Assembly (NCBI RefSeq): GCF_017876625.1
Contig: NZ_JAGIOH010000001.1
Location: 1,178,001 to 1,242,000 of the forward strand
DNA from: Streptomyces syringium
GTDB taxonomy: Bacteria > Actinomycetota > Actinomycetes > Streptomycetales > Streptomycetaceae
Reading direction: 5' to 3'
Length of the DNA stretch: 64,000 bases
Positions 45,831 to 54,439 of the stretch are shown here, in pieces (positions within the stretch are counted from its first letter, which is position 1; every line of letters begins with the position of its first letter). The notes under the pieces were generated by a model. It searched no databases, was not told the origin of the DNA, and saw nothing but the letters and a program-made list of their open reading frames with translations. A program made the position numbers and the translations under genes.

Positions 45831-46997
45831 TTGGGGCGGCTCACCGGCGGGGATCCGTCTCTGCTGCGGCGGATCAATTCGGCCGTGGTCCTGCACGCGT
45901 TGCGCACCGCCGCCCCGTCCGCGGCACCCACGCTCACCGATCTCGTCAAGCTGACCGGGCTGTCCCGGCCGACCGTCGAGGGCGTGATCGAGGGGCTGAT
46001 GGAATCCGGCCTCGTGATGGAGGCGTCCGCCGAGGAGGGCGCGGCACGCCGCCAGGGCCGCCCGGCGCGGCGCTTCAGGTTCCGGGTCGAGGCGGGGCAT
46101 CTGCTGGGCATCGAGATCGGACCGCACCGGGTCGCCGCCCTCCTGGCGGACCTGCGCGGACGGGTCATGGGCTCGGCGTCCCTGGAGGTGTCCGAGACCG
46201 CGTCGGCCGACGAGCGGCTGGAGCGGGTGCGGGAGGCCGTCGCCGATCTGCTGCGGCGCTCCGGTGTGGCGTGCGGTTCGCTGCGCGCGGTGGGGGTGGC
46301 GAGCCCCGGCATCGTGGAGGCGGACGGGACGGTCCGGCTGGGTACGGCGCTGCCGGAGTGGACCGGGCTACGGCTCGGGGAGCGGCTGCGCCGCTCGTTC
46401 CGCTGCCCGGTGCTGGTGGAGAACGACGCGAACGCGGCCGCGGTGGCCGAGCACTGGAAGGGTGCGGCCACCGACTCCGACGATGTGGTGTTCGTGCTCG
46501 CGGGGCTGAGTCCGGGGGCCGGTTCGCTGATCGGCGGGCGGCTGCACCGGGGTTTCGGGGGTGCGGCCGGGGAGATCGGCGCCCTGCATCTGCTGGGCCG
46601 GGAGGCCACCCCGGAGGAGGTGCTGTCCACCACCGGGGAGCCGCTGCATCCGCTGGACGAGGCGCAGGTGGCGCGGGTGTTCACGCTGGCCCGGGAGGGC
46701 GACGCGCGGGCGCGGGCGGCGGTGGAGCGGTTCATGCGGCGGCTGGTGCACGACGTGGCGGCGCTGGTGCTGGCGCTCGATCCCGAACTGGTCGTGGTGG
46801 GCGGCTGGGCGGCCGGACTGGACGGTGTCCTGGAGCCGCTGCGGGCGGAGTTGGCCCGCTATTGTCTGCGGCCGCCCCGGGTGGCGCAGTCGCTGCTGGG
46901 CGAGGCCGCGGTGGCGACGGGCGCGCTGCGACTGGCCCTCGACCACGTGGAGGAACAGCTCTTCGCGGTCGAGAGCACGGTCACGGCACGTCGCTGA
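45831..46997 (+). CDS. ROK family transcriptional regulator
   Basis: The 388-residue protein has an N-terminal winged helix-turn-helix (LTDLVKLTGLSRPTVEGVIEGL, about residues 34-55) and a ROK sugar-kinase-like domain (VENDANAAAVAEHWKG, GGAAGEIGAL). The cysteine-rich zinc motif normally following GEIGH is absent; the sequence reads LHLLGREATPEEV. It therefore probably does not phosphorylate sugar. TTG at 45831 has a strong GAGGAGGC site. It is convergent with a GntR regulator 24 bp away. Confidence 0.88.
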   Translation: MGRLTGGDPSLLRRINSAVVLHALRTAAPSAAPTLTDLVKLTGLSRPTVEGVIEGLMESGLVMEASAEEGAARRQGRPARRFRFRVEAGHLLGIEIGPHRVAALLADLRGRVMGSASLEVSETASADERLERVREAVADLLRRSGVACGSLRAVGVASPGIVEADGTVRLGTALPEWTGLRLGERLRRSFRCPVLVENDANAAAVAEHWKGAATDSDDVVFVLAGLSPGAGSLIGGRLHRGFGGAAGEIGALHLLGREATPEEVLSTTGEPLHPLDEAQVARVFTLAREGDARARAAVERFMRRLVHDVAALVLALDPELVVVGGWAAGLDGVLEPLRAELARYCLRPPRVAQSLLGEAAVATGALRLALDHVEEQLFAVESTVTARR

Positions 46998-47021
46998 CCG
47001 GGCCCCGGATGCCGGGCGGCG

Positions 47022-47762
47022 TCAGCCGGCCAGCAGCTGCATGCCCGAGTCACCGAAGGTGAGCTTGCAGGTGTCGGCGCGGTAGGTGGCCACGGCGACG
47101 GCGACGGTGCGGCCGTTCGCGTAGTAGCGGGTGGTGACGAGGAGCACGGGCGAGCCGGGGAGCCGGTCGAGCTGCTTGGCGTCGTCGGCACGGGCCGAGC
47201 CCAGCTCGACGGACCGGTCCTGGCCCTCCAGGTCCAGCCGCTGCAGTTCGCGCAGCACGGCCCGGGCGCGGCCCGCACCGGTGAGGGCGCCGATGGCGGT
47301 GAGTGAGGGAACGCTGTCCGCCGGTACGTACAGCAGCTCGGCGGCGACCGGCTGGCCGTGGTTGCCGCGGGTGCGGCGGACGGTGTGCACCACGGCGTCG
47401 GCAGCGGTGCCGAGGAGGCGGGCGACGGCGGCGGGCGGGGCGGCCAGGACGCTGTCGACGGGCTGCCAGCTGTCGGCGCCCGCGCCGGGCCAGCTGTGCT
47501 CGGCGTCGCCGACGGCGACACCCACCCGGGGCGGGGCGACGGTGGTGCCGACGCCGCGGCGGCGCTGGAGGCGGCCTTCCAGCTCGAGCTGTTCGAGGGC
47601 CTGTCGGAGCGTGGCCCGGGCGACGCCGAAGCGGGCCGCCAGCTCACGTTCGTTGGGCAGGATCTCGCCCACCGCGAACTCGGAGTCGAGTGCGTCGGTG
47701 AGCACGGTCTTCAGGTGCCAGTACTTCGGCTCCGGCACCGTGTCCAGCTGCGTGGTCCCCAC
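47022..47762 (-). CDS. GntR family regulator with UTRA domain
   Basis: The 246-residue protein has a GntR winged helix (about residues 15-80; LPNERELAARFGVARATLRQALEQL) and a UTRA effector domain typical of the HutC/DasR subfamily, which senses small sugar- or histidine-like ligands. GTG at 47762 has a GGAGGATCAGG site and matches the usual N terminus; the open frame upstream is non-coding. A palindrome TTGGTCAAGACCAA lies 85 bp upstream, in the promoter region shared with the divergent SDR gene, and resembles HutC-family operators. Confidence 0.9.
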   Translation of the reverse strand: MGTTQLDTVPEPKYWHLKTVLTDALDSEFAVGEILPNERELAARFGVARATLRQALEQLELEGRLQRRRGVGTTVAPPRVGVAVGDAEHSWPGAGADSWQPVDSVLAAPPAAVARLLGTAADAVVHTVRRTRGNHGQPVAAELLYVPADSVPSLTAIGALTGAGRARAVLRELQRLDLEGQDRSVELGSARADDAKQLDRLPGSPVLLVTTRYYANGRTVAVAVATYRADTCKLTFGDSGMQLLAG

Positions 47763-47846
47763 CCTGATCCTCCGCAAAGGCTTTTTGCGCGCTTCTTTAT
47801 TAAAGGTTGTTGCAGTATCCCTGCGACCATAGGACGGTACGCACAC

Positions 47847-47860
47847 TTGGTCAAGACCAA
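47847..47860. promoter_or_regulatory. Candidate GntR/HutC-type operator
   Basis: TTGGTC-AA-GACCAA is an inverted repeat with 6-bp arms between divergent gntR and SDR genes. The core GGTC-nn-GACC matches known DasR/HutC-family sites. Confidence 0.6.
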
Positions 47861-47912
47861 TGACAGAGGTACGGTCGATGATCATCAGCTCTTCATACTC
47901 GGGGCGGCGAAC

Positions 47913-48659
47913 ATGGATCAGGTCACCGTGATCACGGGTGGCAGCAGGGGCATCGGAGCGGCGGTCGCGGTGCGGCTGGCCCACGCCGGACACCACATCG
48001 GCATCGGCTACGAACGGGCCCGGGACGCCGCCGAGGAGACGGCGGCCGCGGTCCGGGCAGCGGGCGGCAGGTGTGTGGCCGTGCAGGCCGACACCAGCGT
48101 CGAGTCCCAGGTCGACGAGCTGTTCGACACGGTGCGGGAGCGGCTGGGGCCGATCACCGGTCTGGTCAACAACGCCGGGATCACCGGGCTGCTCGGCCGG
48201 TTCACCGAGACACCGGTGGAGCGGATGCGCCGCGTCGTCGACGTCAATGTGACAGGGGCGCTGATCTGCGCCCGGCGGGCGGCCCTGGAGATGTCGACCC
48301 GGCACGGCGGACAGGGCGGCGCGATCGTGAACATCTCCTCGGGCGCGGCGACGCTGGGCAGCCCCGGGGAGTACGTGCACTACGCGGCGAGCAAGGCCGC
48401 CGTGGACGCGCTCACCATGGGCCTGGCCAAGGAACTCGCCCAGGAGGGCGTCCGGGTCAACTCGGTGCAGCCCGGCATGATCGTCACCGATATCCACGCC
48501 TCGATGGGCGACCCCGAGCGGCCGTGGCGCAACGCCGACCGCGTGCCCATGGGCCGCCCCGGCGAGCCGGAGGAGGTCGCGGGAGCGGTGGCATGGCTGA
48601 TGTCGCCGGAGGCGTCGTACACCACGGGCGCCGTGCTGCGCGTGGCCGGCGGGCTCTGA
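47913..48659 (+). CDS. Short-chain dehydrogenase/reductase
   Basis: The 248-residue SDR has the cofactor motif TGGSRGIG (8-15), NNAG (about 89-92), and the catalytic Ser, Tyr and Lys in NISSGAA and YVHYAASKAA. Classical SDRs of this size use NAD(H) or NADP(H); the residues after the second strand (YERARD) give mild support for NADP. It is divergent from the GntR regulator and likely its main target. The substrate is unknown. Annotation pipelines often label such genes as FabG-like or glucose dehydrogenase-like. Confidence 0.92.
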   Translation: MDQVTVITGGSRGIGAAVAVRLAHAGHHIGIGYERARDAAEETAAAVRAAGGRCVAVQADTSVESQVDELFDTVRERLGPITGLVNNAGITGLLGRFTETPVERMRRVVDVNVTGALICARRAALEMSTRHGGQGGAIVNISSGAATLGSPGEYVHYAASKAAVDALTMGLAKELAQEGVRVNSVQPGMIVTDIHASMGDPERPWRNADRVPMGRPGEPEEVAGAVAWLMSPEASYTTGAVLRVAGGL

Positions 48660-48692
48660 CCCGAGGGCCGCCCGGGCGGGGGCGGCCCGCCG

Positions 48693-49586
48693 CTAGGACG
48701 CCAGGCCCGCGAGCTTGTCGGGGTTGCGCATCAGATAGATCGCGGTGATGCGCCCGTCCGCGACATCGAGGCTGAAGACGGTGTCCGGCCGTCCCCGCGA
48801 CAACACGCACAGCCCCGGGCGGCCGTTGATCTCCATGAAGCGGAACTCCGGCTCCGGTAGCCCCTCTTGGCCCACGGCGATGAGGAACCGTCCGACCTTG
48901 TCGGCGGTGTCGATGACCCGCAGCGGGGCCTTCGCCCTGCCGCCGCTGTCACTGACGAGCCGCACGTCGGGCGCGAGCAGGGCGAGCAGTTCCCCGACGC
49001 TGCCGCCGGTGGCGGCGGCGAGGAACCGCTCGGTGAGGTCGCGTTGACTCGCGGGGTCCACGGCGAAGCGCGGCTTGCCCTCCGCGACGTGGCGCCGGGC
49101 CCGCCCGGCGAGCTGGCGCACGGCCGCCTCCGAGCGGTCGAGGGTGACGGCGATCTCCTGGTACGGAAAGCCGAACGCCTCGCGCAGCACGAAGACCGCG
49201 CGCTCCAGCGGGGAGAGCGACTCCAGGACGACGAGGACGGCGAAGGAGACGGAGTCGGCGAGCACGGCCCGCTCGGCGGTGTCGGGAACGGTGTGGCCGA
49301 AGTCGGTGGCGATCGGCTCGGGGAGCCACGACCCGACGTAGGCCTCGCGCCGGGACTGCGCCTGGCGCAGCCGGTCGATGGCCAGCCGGGTGGTGACGCG
49401 CACCAGATACCCGCGCGCGTCGCGGACCTCGCCCCGGTCCGCGCCGGACCAGCGCAGCCAGGCCTCCTGGACGATGTCCTCCGCGTCCGCCACCCGGCCC
49501 AGCATGCGGTAGGCCACGCCGGTCAGCGTGGACCGGTGCTCCTCGAAGGTGTCAAGCGCGGCGTCAGTCGTCTTCAGGTCTCCCAC
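48693..49586 (-). CDS. sigJ: ECF41-like RNA polymerase sigma factor (SigJ family)
   Basis: The 297-residue sigma factor has sigma-2 (TLTGVAYRMLGRVADAEDIVQEAW), sigma-4 (LSPLERAVFVLREAFGFPYQEIA) and a C-terminal SnoaL-like extension. Group hallmarks are WLPEP in the linker, a DSGGRAKA variant of the DGGGK motif, and the C-terminal NPDKL. In ECF41 the extension replaces a separate anti-sigma factor and controls activity. The usual partner, a carboxymuconolactone decarboxylase- or DoxX-like gene, is not adjacent. ATG at 49586. Confidence 0.92.
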   Translation of the reverse strand: MGDLKTTDAALDTFEEHRSTLTGVAYRMLGRVADAEDIVQEAWLRWSGADRGEVRDARGYLVRVTTRLAIDRLRQAQSRREAYVGSWLPEPIATDFGHTVPDTAERAVLADSVSFAVLVVLESLSPLERAVFVLREAFGFPYQEIAVTLDRSEAAVRQLAGRARRHVAEGKPRFAVDPASQRDLTERFLAAATGGSVGELLALLAPDVRLVSDSGGRAKAPLRVIDTADKVGRFLIAVGQEGLPEPEFRFMEINGRPGLCVLSRGRPDTVFSLDVADGRITAIYLMRNPDKLAGLAS

Positions 49587-49745
49587 GCCTCACATCCCAC
49601 CCGACGCGGCGCCGGGTTGTCCACGTGAACCCGCTCTCACCGCAGGCGGCGGGGGCGTCTCACGTCCGGGGTCTACCCTTCGGTAACCACTGCTGACATT
49701 CTGTCTCACTCACGCCGAGCGCGGATGACGACAGGAGTTGCTCCC

Positions 49746-50576
49746 ATGGTCGACACGATCTCGTTCCCCATAGCCACCCCCACCGGACGGCGGACCGCGG
49801 AGGTCGCCTACGAACGGGTGGGCAGCGGGCAGCCGGTGGTCCTGCTGCACGGCATCGGCCATCACCTCCAGGCCTGGGACCCGGTCGTCGGCGCCCTCGC
49901 CGCCGAGCGCGACGTCATTGCCGTCGACCTGCCCGGCTTCGGCGTCTCCCCCGCGCTGCCCGACGGCGTCGGCCACGGCCTGCGGGAGGTGACGGGCGTC
50001 CTCGGCGCGCTCTTCGACGCGCTGGGTCTGGACCGGCCGCACGTCGTGGGCAACTCCCTCGGCGGCCTGCTCGCCCTGCAGCTCGGGCACGAGAAGCTCG
50101 TACGGACCGTCACCACCTTCTCGCCGGCCGGGTTCTGGACCGAGGGCGAGCGCCGCTATGCCTTCGGGGTGCTGCGCGCCATGCGGCACGGCGCCCTGAG
50201 GCTTCCGTCCCCCACGGTGGCGCGGATGGCCCGTACGGCGGCCGGCCGCGCGGCGCTGACCTCCACCATCTACGCCCGGCCCGCCCGCCGTTCGCCGGAG
50301 GCGGTGATCGCCGAGACCCGTGCCCTGCGCGAGGCGACCGCCTTCGAGGCCACCCTCGCCGCCGGGCGTTCGGTGCTGTTCACCCATGACCTCGCCGAGG
50401 TGCCGGTCACCGTCGCCTGGGGCACCGCCGACCGGATCCTCCTGCGCCGTCAGGGCATCCGCGCCAAGAAGGTCATGCCCGGCGCGCGGCTCATCCGGCT
50501 GCCCGGCTGCGGGCACGTCCCCATGAACGACGATCCCGCGCTCGTGGCCCGCGTCATCCTCGACGCCACCCGCTGA
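49746..50576 (+). CDS. Alpha/beta fold hydrolase
   Basis: The 276-residue protein has the oxyanion motif LLHGIGHHLQAWDP, the nucleophile elbow VVGNSLGGLLAL (Ser about residue 107), the acid in WGTADRIL and the histidine in PGCGHVPMND. There is no signal peptide. ATG at 49746 has a short AGGAG site. It is divergent from sigJ, whose product could control it, but no clear ECF41 promoter was seen. Confidence 0.9.
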   Translation: MVDTISFPIATPTGRRTAEVAYERVGSGQPVVLLHGIGHHLQAWDPVVGALAAERDVIAVDLPGFGVSPALPDGVGHGLREVTGVLGALFDALGLDRPHVVGNSLGGLLALQLGHEKLVRTVTTFSPAGFWTEGERRYAFGVLRAMRHGALRLPSPTVARMARTAAGRAALTSTIYARPARRSPEAVIAETRALREATAFEATLAAGRSVLFTHDLAEVPVTVAWGTADRILLRRQGIRAKKVMPGARLIRLPGCGHVPMNDDPALVARVILDATR

Positions 50577-50598
50577 CGCACGCCGCCGCGTCGGCGCA

Positions 50599-51033
50599 TC
50601 AGGCCCCGGGGAAGGGGACGTTGGTCCACTCGCGCGTCGAGAGCACCAGACGGTAGCCGTCCGGGTCCTCGACGGTGACCCCCCATGTGTCCCAGTAGGG
50701 GTTGTGCGCCGGGACGCGCTTGCCGCCGTGCTCCTCGAGACGGGCGACCAGCTCGTCCGGGACCGGGCCGTCGAGGTAGACGACGAGCAGGTCCTCGTCC
50801 GTGGGCACGGGCGCGGTGGGCGCCCCGGCTTCGTAGGACAGCTCCAGGTGCCAGCCGGCGTCCGGCCAGCCCACCATGAGCAGCCGGTACTCCTCGCCCG
50901 GCGGGTCCTCGGCGGCGATGTCACGCCGCCAGACCACGGACAGTCCCAGCCCGTGGACCCAGAAGCGCTCGGCGGCGTCGAGGTCACGGGAGGGGCGGGC
51001 GATGCGTATGTGTGCGTGTGCGTTGGCAGGCAT
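50599..51033 (-). CDS. VOC (glyoxalase/bleomycin resistance) family protein
   Basis: The 144-residue protein shows two beta-alpha-beta-beta-beta modules of the vicinal oxygen chelate fold: HIRIARPSRDLDAAERFWVHGLGL at the N terminus and VTVEDPDGYRLVLS at the C terminus. Candidate metal ligands are His8, Glu64 and the residues of DPDGY. Function (antibiotic sequestration, dioxygenase or isomerase) cannot be assigned. Confidence 0.88.
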   Translation of the reverse strand: MPANAHAHIRIARPSRDLDAAERFWVHGLGLSVVWRRDIAAEDPPGEEYRLLMVGWPDAGWHLELSYEAGAPTAPVPTDEDLLVVYLDGPVPDELVARLEEHGGKRVPAHNPYWDTWGVTVEDPDGYRLVLSTREWTNVPFPGA

Positions 51034-51167
51034 GGCGCGAGCCTATGCGGCGGTTGATCATCGCGCGATCGGTCGTTGGTCCTCGGACCTCCGCCGCAGG
51101 ACCCCGGCCCGTCCGGCCGGCGCCTGCCCACCCGGGCGCCCGTCCGGACGGCGCTTCCCCGTCGCCC

Positions 51168-51196
51168 GATGACCCGTTGTTCACCGTCCGTTCGGG
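51168..51196 (+). promoter_or_regulatory. PHO box (PhoP binding site) upstream of phoD
   Basis: Three direct repeat units spaced exactly 11 bp apart: GATGACC (51168-51174), GTTCACC (51179-51185) and GTTCGGG (51190-51196). GTTCACC-n4 repeats of 11 bp are the Streptomyces PhoP site. Confidence 0.75.
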
Positions 51197-51252
51197 CGCG
51201 GGGCATGTGGCACCGGTAGCAAAGGGGATCAGTGAGACACAGGAGGTTTTCC

Positions 51253-52824
51253 ATGACCCGGGATTCGGGGACGGCCGTCGACCGGCGCGCGGTGCTGCGG
51301 GGCTCGCTGGCCGGGGCCGCCGCGCTGACGGTGCCGTCCATGGCCGGTGCGGCGCCCGCGCAGGCGCTGTCGGGGCGGCCCGGCGCCGAATGGGGCGTGC
51401 AGGTGGGGGATGTGACGGCCTCTTCGGGGCTGGTGTGGGCGCGCTCGGACCGCAGGGCCCGGATGGTCGTGGAGACCGCGGCCACCGACTCGTTCCGCGG
51501 AGCACGCCGCTGGGTCGGCCCGGTCGTCGGGCCGGACACGGACTTCACGGGCCGGACGCCGCTCGTCGGCCTGCCGCCCGGCGAGCAGATCCACTACCGG
51601 GTCGTCCTCGCCGACCCCGACGACCCGCGGCGCACCGGCCGCGCGGTGTACGGCACCTTCCGCACCGCCCCGGCACGCCGGAAGGACATCCGCTTCCTGT
51701 GGTCGGGAGACCTCGCCGGACAGGGCTGGGGCATCAACCCCGACCGCGGCGGATACCGCATCTTCGACCACATGCGGCGGCTGGACCCGGACTTCTTCCT
51801 GTGCAGCGGCGACACCATCTACGCCGACGGGCCGATCCAGGAGCGGGTCGCGCTGCCCGGCGGCGGCACCTGGCGGAACCTCACCACCCCGGAGAAGTCG
51901 AAGGTGGCGGAGACGCTCGCGGAGTTCCGCGGCGCCTTCCGCTACAACCTGCTGGACACGAACCTGCGTGACTTCAACGCCCAGGTGCCCTCGATCGTCC
52001 AGTGGGACGACCACGAGGTGCGCAACAACTGGTACCCCGGGCAGATCCTCGACGACGCGCGCTACACCGAGAAGAGCGTCGATGTGCTGGCCGCGCGCTC
52101 GCTGCGGGCCTTCGGCGAGTACTTCCCCCTCTCCACCAAACGGGCCGACGAGGACGGCCGGGTCTACCGGGTGCTGCGCCACGGCCCCCTGCTCGATGTC
52201 TTCGTCCTCGACATGCGTACCTACCGCGACGCCAACTCCCCCGGCCGGCGGCCCGACGACAACGGCGGCATCCTCGGCGCCCGGCAGCTGGCGTGGCTCA
52301 AGCGGGAGCTGTCGCGCTCGCGCGCGGTGTGGAAGGTGATCGCCTCCGACATGCCGCTGGGCCTGGTCGTCCCGGACGGCGCGGTGAACTTCGAGGCTGT
52401 CGCACAGGGCGACCCGGGGGCGCCGCTCGGCCGCGAACTGCAGATCGCCGAGCTGCTGCGGCACATCAAGCACCGCCGGATCACCGGCACCCTGTGGCTG
52501 ACCGCCGATGTGCACTACACCTCCGCGCAGCACTACGACCCCGCACGGGCGGCGTTCAAGGACTTCGCGCCGTTCTGGGAGTTCGTCTCGGGACCGCTGA
52601 ATGCGGGCGGCTTCCCGGCGGTGGGGCTGGACGGCACCTTCGGACCCGAGCAGCCCTTCGTCAAGGCACCCGCCACGGCGAACGTGCCGCCCGGGCAGGA
52701 CAGCCAGTTCTTCGGAGAGGTGGCCATCGACGCGGACAGCGGCGAGCTGACCGTCCGGCTGCGCGCCGAGAGCGGGGCGGTGCTGTTCACCAAGGTGCTC
52801 CAGCCGGGGCGCGTCGGACAGTGA
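51253..52824 (+). CDS. phoD: PhoD-type alkaline phosphatase/phosphodiesterase, Tat-secreted
   Basis: The 523-residue enzyme has a twin-arginine signal (DRRAVLRGSLAGAAAL, about residues 10-25), an N-terminal Ig-like PhoD_N domain and a metallophosphatase domain. Metal-site motifs are WSGDLAG, CSGDTIYADGP, QWDDHEVRNNW and LTADVHYTSA. PhoD enzymes use Fe and Ca to release phosphate from organic phosphodiesters or teichoic acids outside the cell. A three-unit PHO box lies about 60 bp upstream, and the ribosome site AGGAGGT is strong, so phosphate starvation induction through PhoR-PhoP is expected. Confidence 0.94.
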   Translation: MTRDSGTAVDRRAVLRGSLAGAAALTVPSMAGAAPAQALSGRPGAEWGVQVGDVTASSGLVWARSDRRARMVVETAATDSFRGARRWVGPVVGPDTDFTGRTPLVGLPPGEQIHYRVVLADPDDPRRTGRAVYGTFRTAPARRKDIRFLWSGDLAGQGWGINPDRGGYRIFDHMRRLDPDFFLCSGDTIYADGPIQERVALPGGGTWRNLTTPEKSKVAETLAEFRGAFRYNLLDTNLRDFNAQVPSIVQWDDHEVRNNWYPGQILDDARYTEKSVDVLAARSLRAFGEYFPLSTKRADEDGRVYRVLRHGPLLDVFVLDMRTYRDANSPGRRPDDNGGILGARQLAWLKRELSRSRAVWKVIASDMPLGLVVPDGAVNFEAVAQGDPGAPLGRELQIAELLRHIKHRRITGTLWLTADVHYTSAQHYDPARAAFKDFAPFWEFVSGPLNAGGFPAVGLDGTFGPEQPFVKAPATANVPPGQDSQFFGEVAIDADSGELTVRLRAESGAVLFTKVLQPGRVGQ

Positions 52825-52900
52825 CGCCGCCGGGGGCGGATGGGAAGGTGGGAAATCCTGGGCGAACCGAGCGGGACCCGACGGGAAGGGGCGCTGCGCC

Positions 52901-54292
52901 ATGGCCGAGCAGGTGGATGTCGTCGTCATCGGTATGGGGCCGGGCGGTGAGCAGGTGGCGGGCAGCCTGGCCGAGGCCGGGCTGAGCGTGGTGGGCGTCG
53001 AGGCGGAGCTGGTCGGCGGCGAGTGCCCGTACTGGGGGTGCGTGCCCAGCAAGATGATGATCCGCGCCGGGAATCTGCTGGCGGAGGCGCGGCGCGTGCC
53101 CGGTATGGCGGGATCCGCCGAGGTCACGGCGGACTGGGGGCCGGTGGCCGCCCGGATCCGCGAGGAGGCCACCGACGACTGGGACGACCACGTCGCCGCC
53201 GACCGCTTCACCGGCAAGGGCGGCCGGCTGGCGCGCGGGCGCGGCAGGCTCACCGGGCCGGGCCGGGTGGAGGTGACGGGGAACGACGGGGGGACCGAGG
53301 CCTTTCACGCCCGGCGCGGTGTGGTGCTCGCGACGGGCACCCGCCCGCAGATCCCACCGGTGCCCGGTCTCGCCGACGTGCCGTACTGGACCAACCGGGA
53401 CGCGGTCGCCGCGAAGGAGCCGCCGCGCTCCCTGCTCGTGCTCGGAGGCGGCGCGATCGGTGTGGAGATCGCGCAGGTCTACGCCCGCTTCGGTACCCGC
53501 GTCACCGTGGTGGAGGCCCTCGACGCCCTGATCCCCGTCGAGGAGCCGGAGGCCGGGGAGCTGCTGGCCGGAGTGCTGCGCGAGGAGGGCCTGACCCTTC
53601 GGACCGGGGCGCGGGCGAGCCGCGTGCGGCACACCGGTGACACCTTCACGGTCACGCTGGAGGACGGCGACGAGCTGACCGCCGAGCGGCTGCTGGTCGC
53701 CACGGGCCGTCGGGTGGACCTCGCCGGACTGGGCCTGGAGACCGTGGGCCTCGACCCGAAGGCACGGGCGCTGGCGGTCGACGGGCAGTTGCTGGCGGCG
53801 CCGGGGCTGTGGGGCGTGGGCGATGTGACCGGGCACGGGGCGTTCACCCACGTCGCGATGTACGAGGCGGACATCGCCGTCCGGGCGGTGCTCGGCGAGC
53901 CGGGCCCCGACGCCGACTACCGCGCCCTGCCGCGCGTCACCTTCACCGACCCGGAGATCGGCGCGGTGGGCCTGACGGAGAAACAGGCCCGGGAGAAGGG
54001 GCTGCGGGTGCGGACGGGCCTCTCACGGGTGCCGTCCTCGGCGCGCGGCTGGATCCACAAGGCCGGCAACGAGGGCCTGGTGAAACTCGTCGAGGACGCC
54101 GACCGCGGAGTGCTGGTCGGCGCGACCTCGGCGGGTCCGGCGGGCGGCGAGGTGCTGTACGGTCTGGCGGTGGCGGTCCGGGCCGAGGTGCCGGTCGCGT
54201 CGCTGCGGCACATGATCTACGCGTATCCGACGTTCCACCGGGCCGTGGAGGACGCGCTGAAGGACCTGGGGTCCGGCGCGGGCACCAGCTGA
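52901..54292 (+). CDS. Pyridine nucleotide-disulfide oxidoreductase
   Basis: The 463-residue flavoprotein belongs to the lipoamide dehydrogenase/mercuric reductase class. FAD binding is at VVVIGMGPGGEQVA, the redox disulfide at GGECPYWGCVPSK (Cys42 and Cys47), NAD(P) binding at LLVLGGGAIGVEIA, and the C-terminal catalytic pair at YPTFHRAVED. There is no N-terminal heavy-metal domain and no terminal cysteine pair, so mercury reduction is unlikely. The true disulfide substrate is unknown. Confidence 0.92.
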   Translation: MAEQVDVVVIGMGPGGEQVAGSLAEAGLSVVGVEAELVGGECPYWGCVPSKMMIRAGNLLAEARRVPGMAGSAEVTADWGPVAARIREEATDDWDDHVAADRFTGKGGRLARGRGRLTGPGRVEVTGNDGGTEAFHARRGVVLATGTRPQIPPVPGLADVPYWTNRDAVAAKEPPRSLLVLGGGAIGVEIAQVYARFGTRVTVVEALDALIPVEEPEAGELLAGVLREEGLTLRTGARASRVRHTGDTFTVTLEDGDELTAERLLVATGRRVDLAGLGLETVGLDPKARALAVDGQLLAAPGLWGVGDVTGHGAFTHVAMYEADIAVRAVLGEPGPDADYRALPRVTFTDPEIGAVGLTEKQAREKGLRVRTGLSRVPSSARGWIHKAGNEGLVKLVEDADRGVLVGATSAGPAGGEVLYGLAVAVRAEVPVASLRHMIYAYPTFHRAVEDALKDLGSGAGTS

Positions 54293-54439
54293 GACCGCCG
54301 CGCGGGCGAGTGCGCGGCAGGGAGAAATCAGGCCGCGGCGGAAAACGGGCGCTTCGCACGGAAGAGCCCGCAAGCGCCCTTAACCCATCGGTCACAGGAC
54401 GTTCGTGATCACGCAACACCGCTGGGCCAGGGTGGTGGC

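Noticed and set aside
52901..54292. Mercuric reductase.
   Set aside because: There is no MerA N-terminal metal domain, no C-terminal cysteine pair and no mer genes nearby; only the general disulfide reductase motifs are present.
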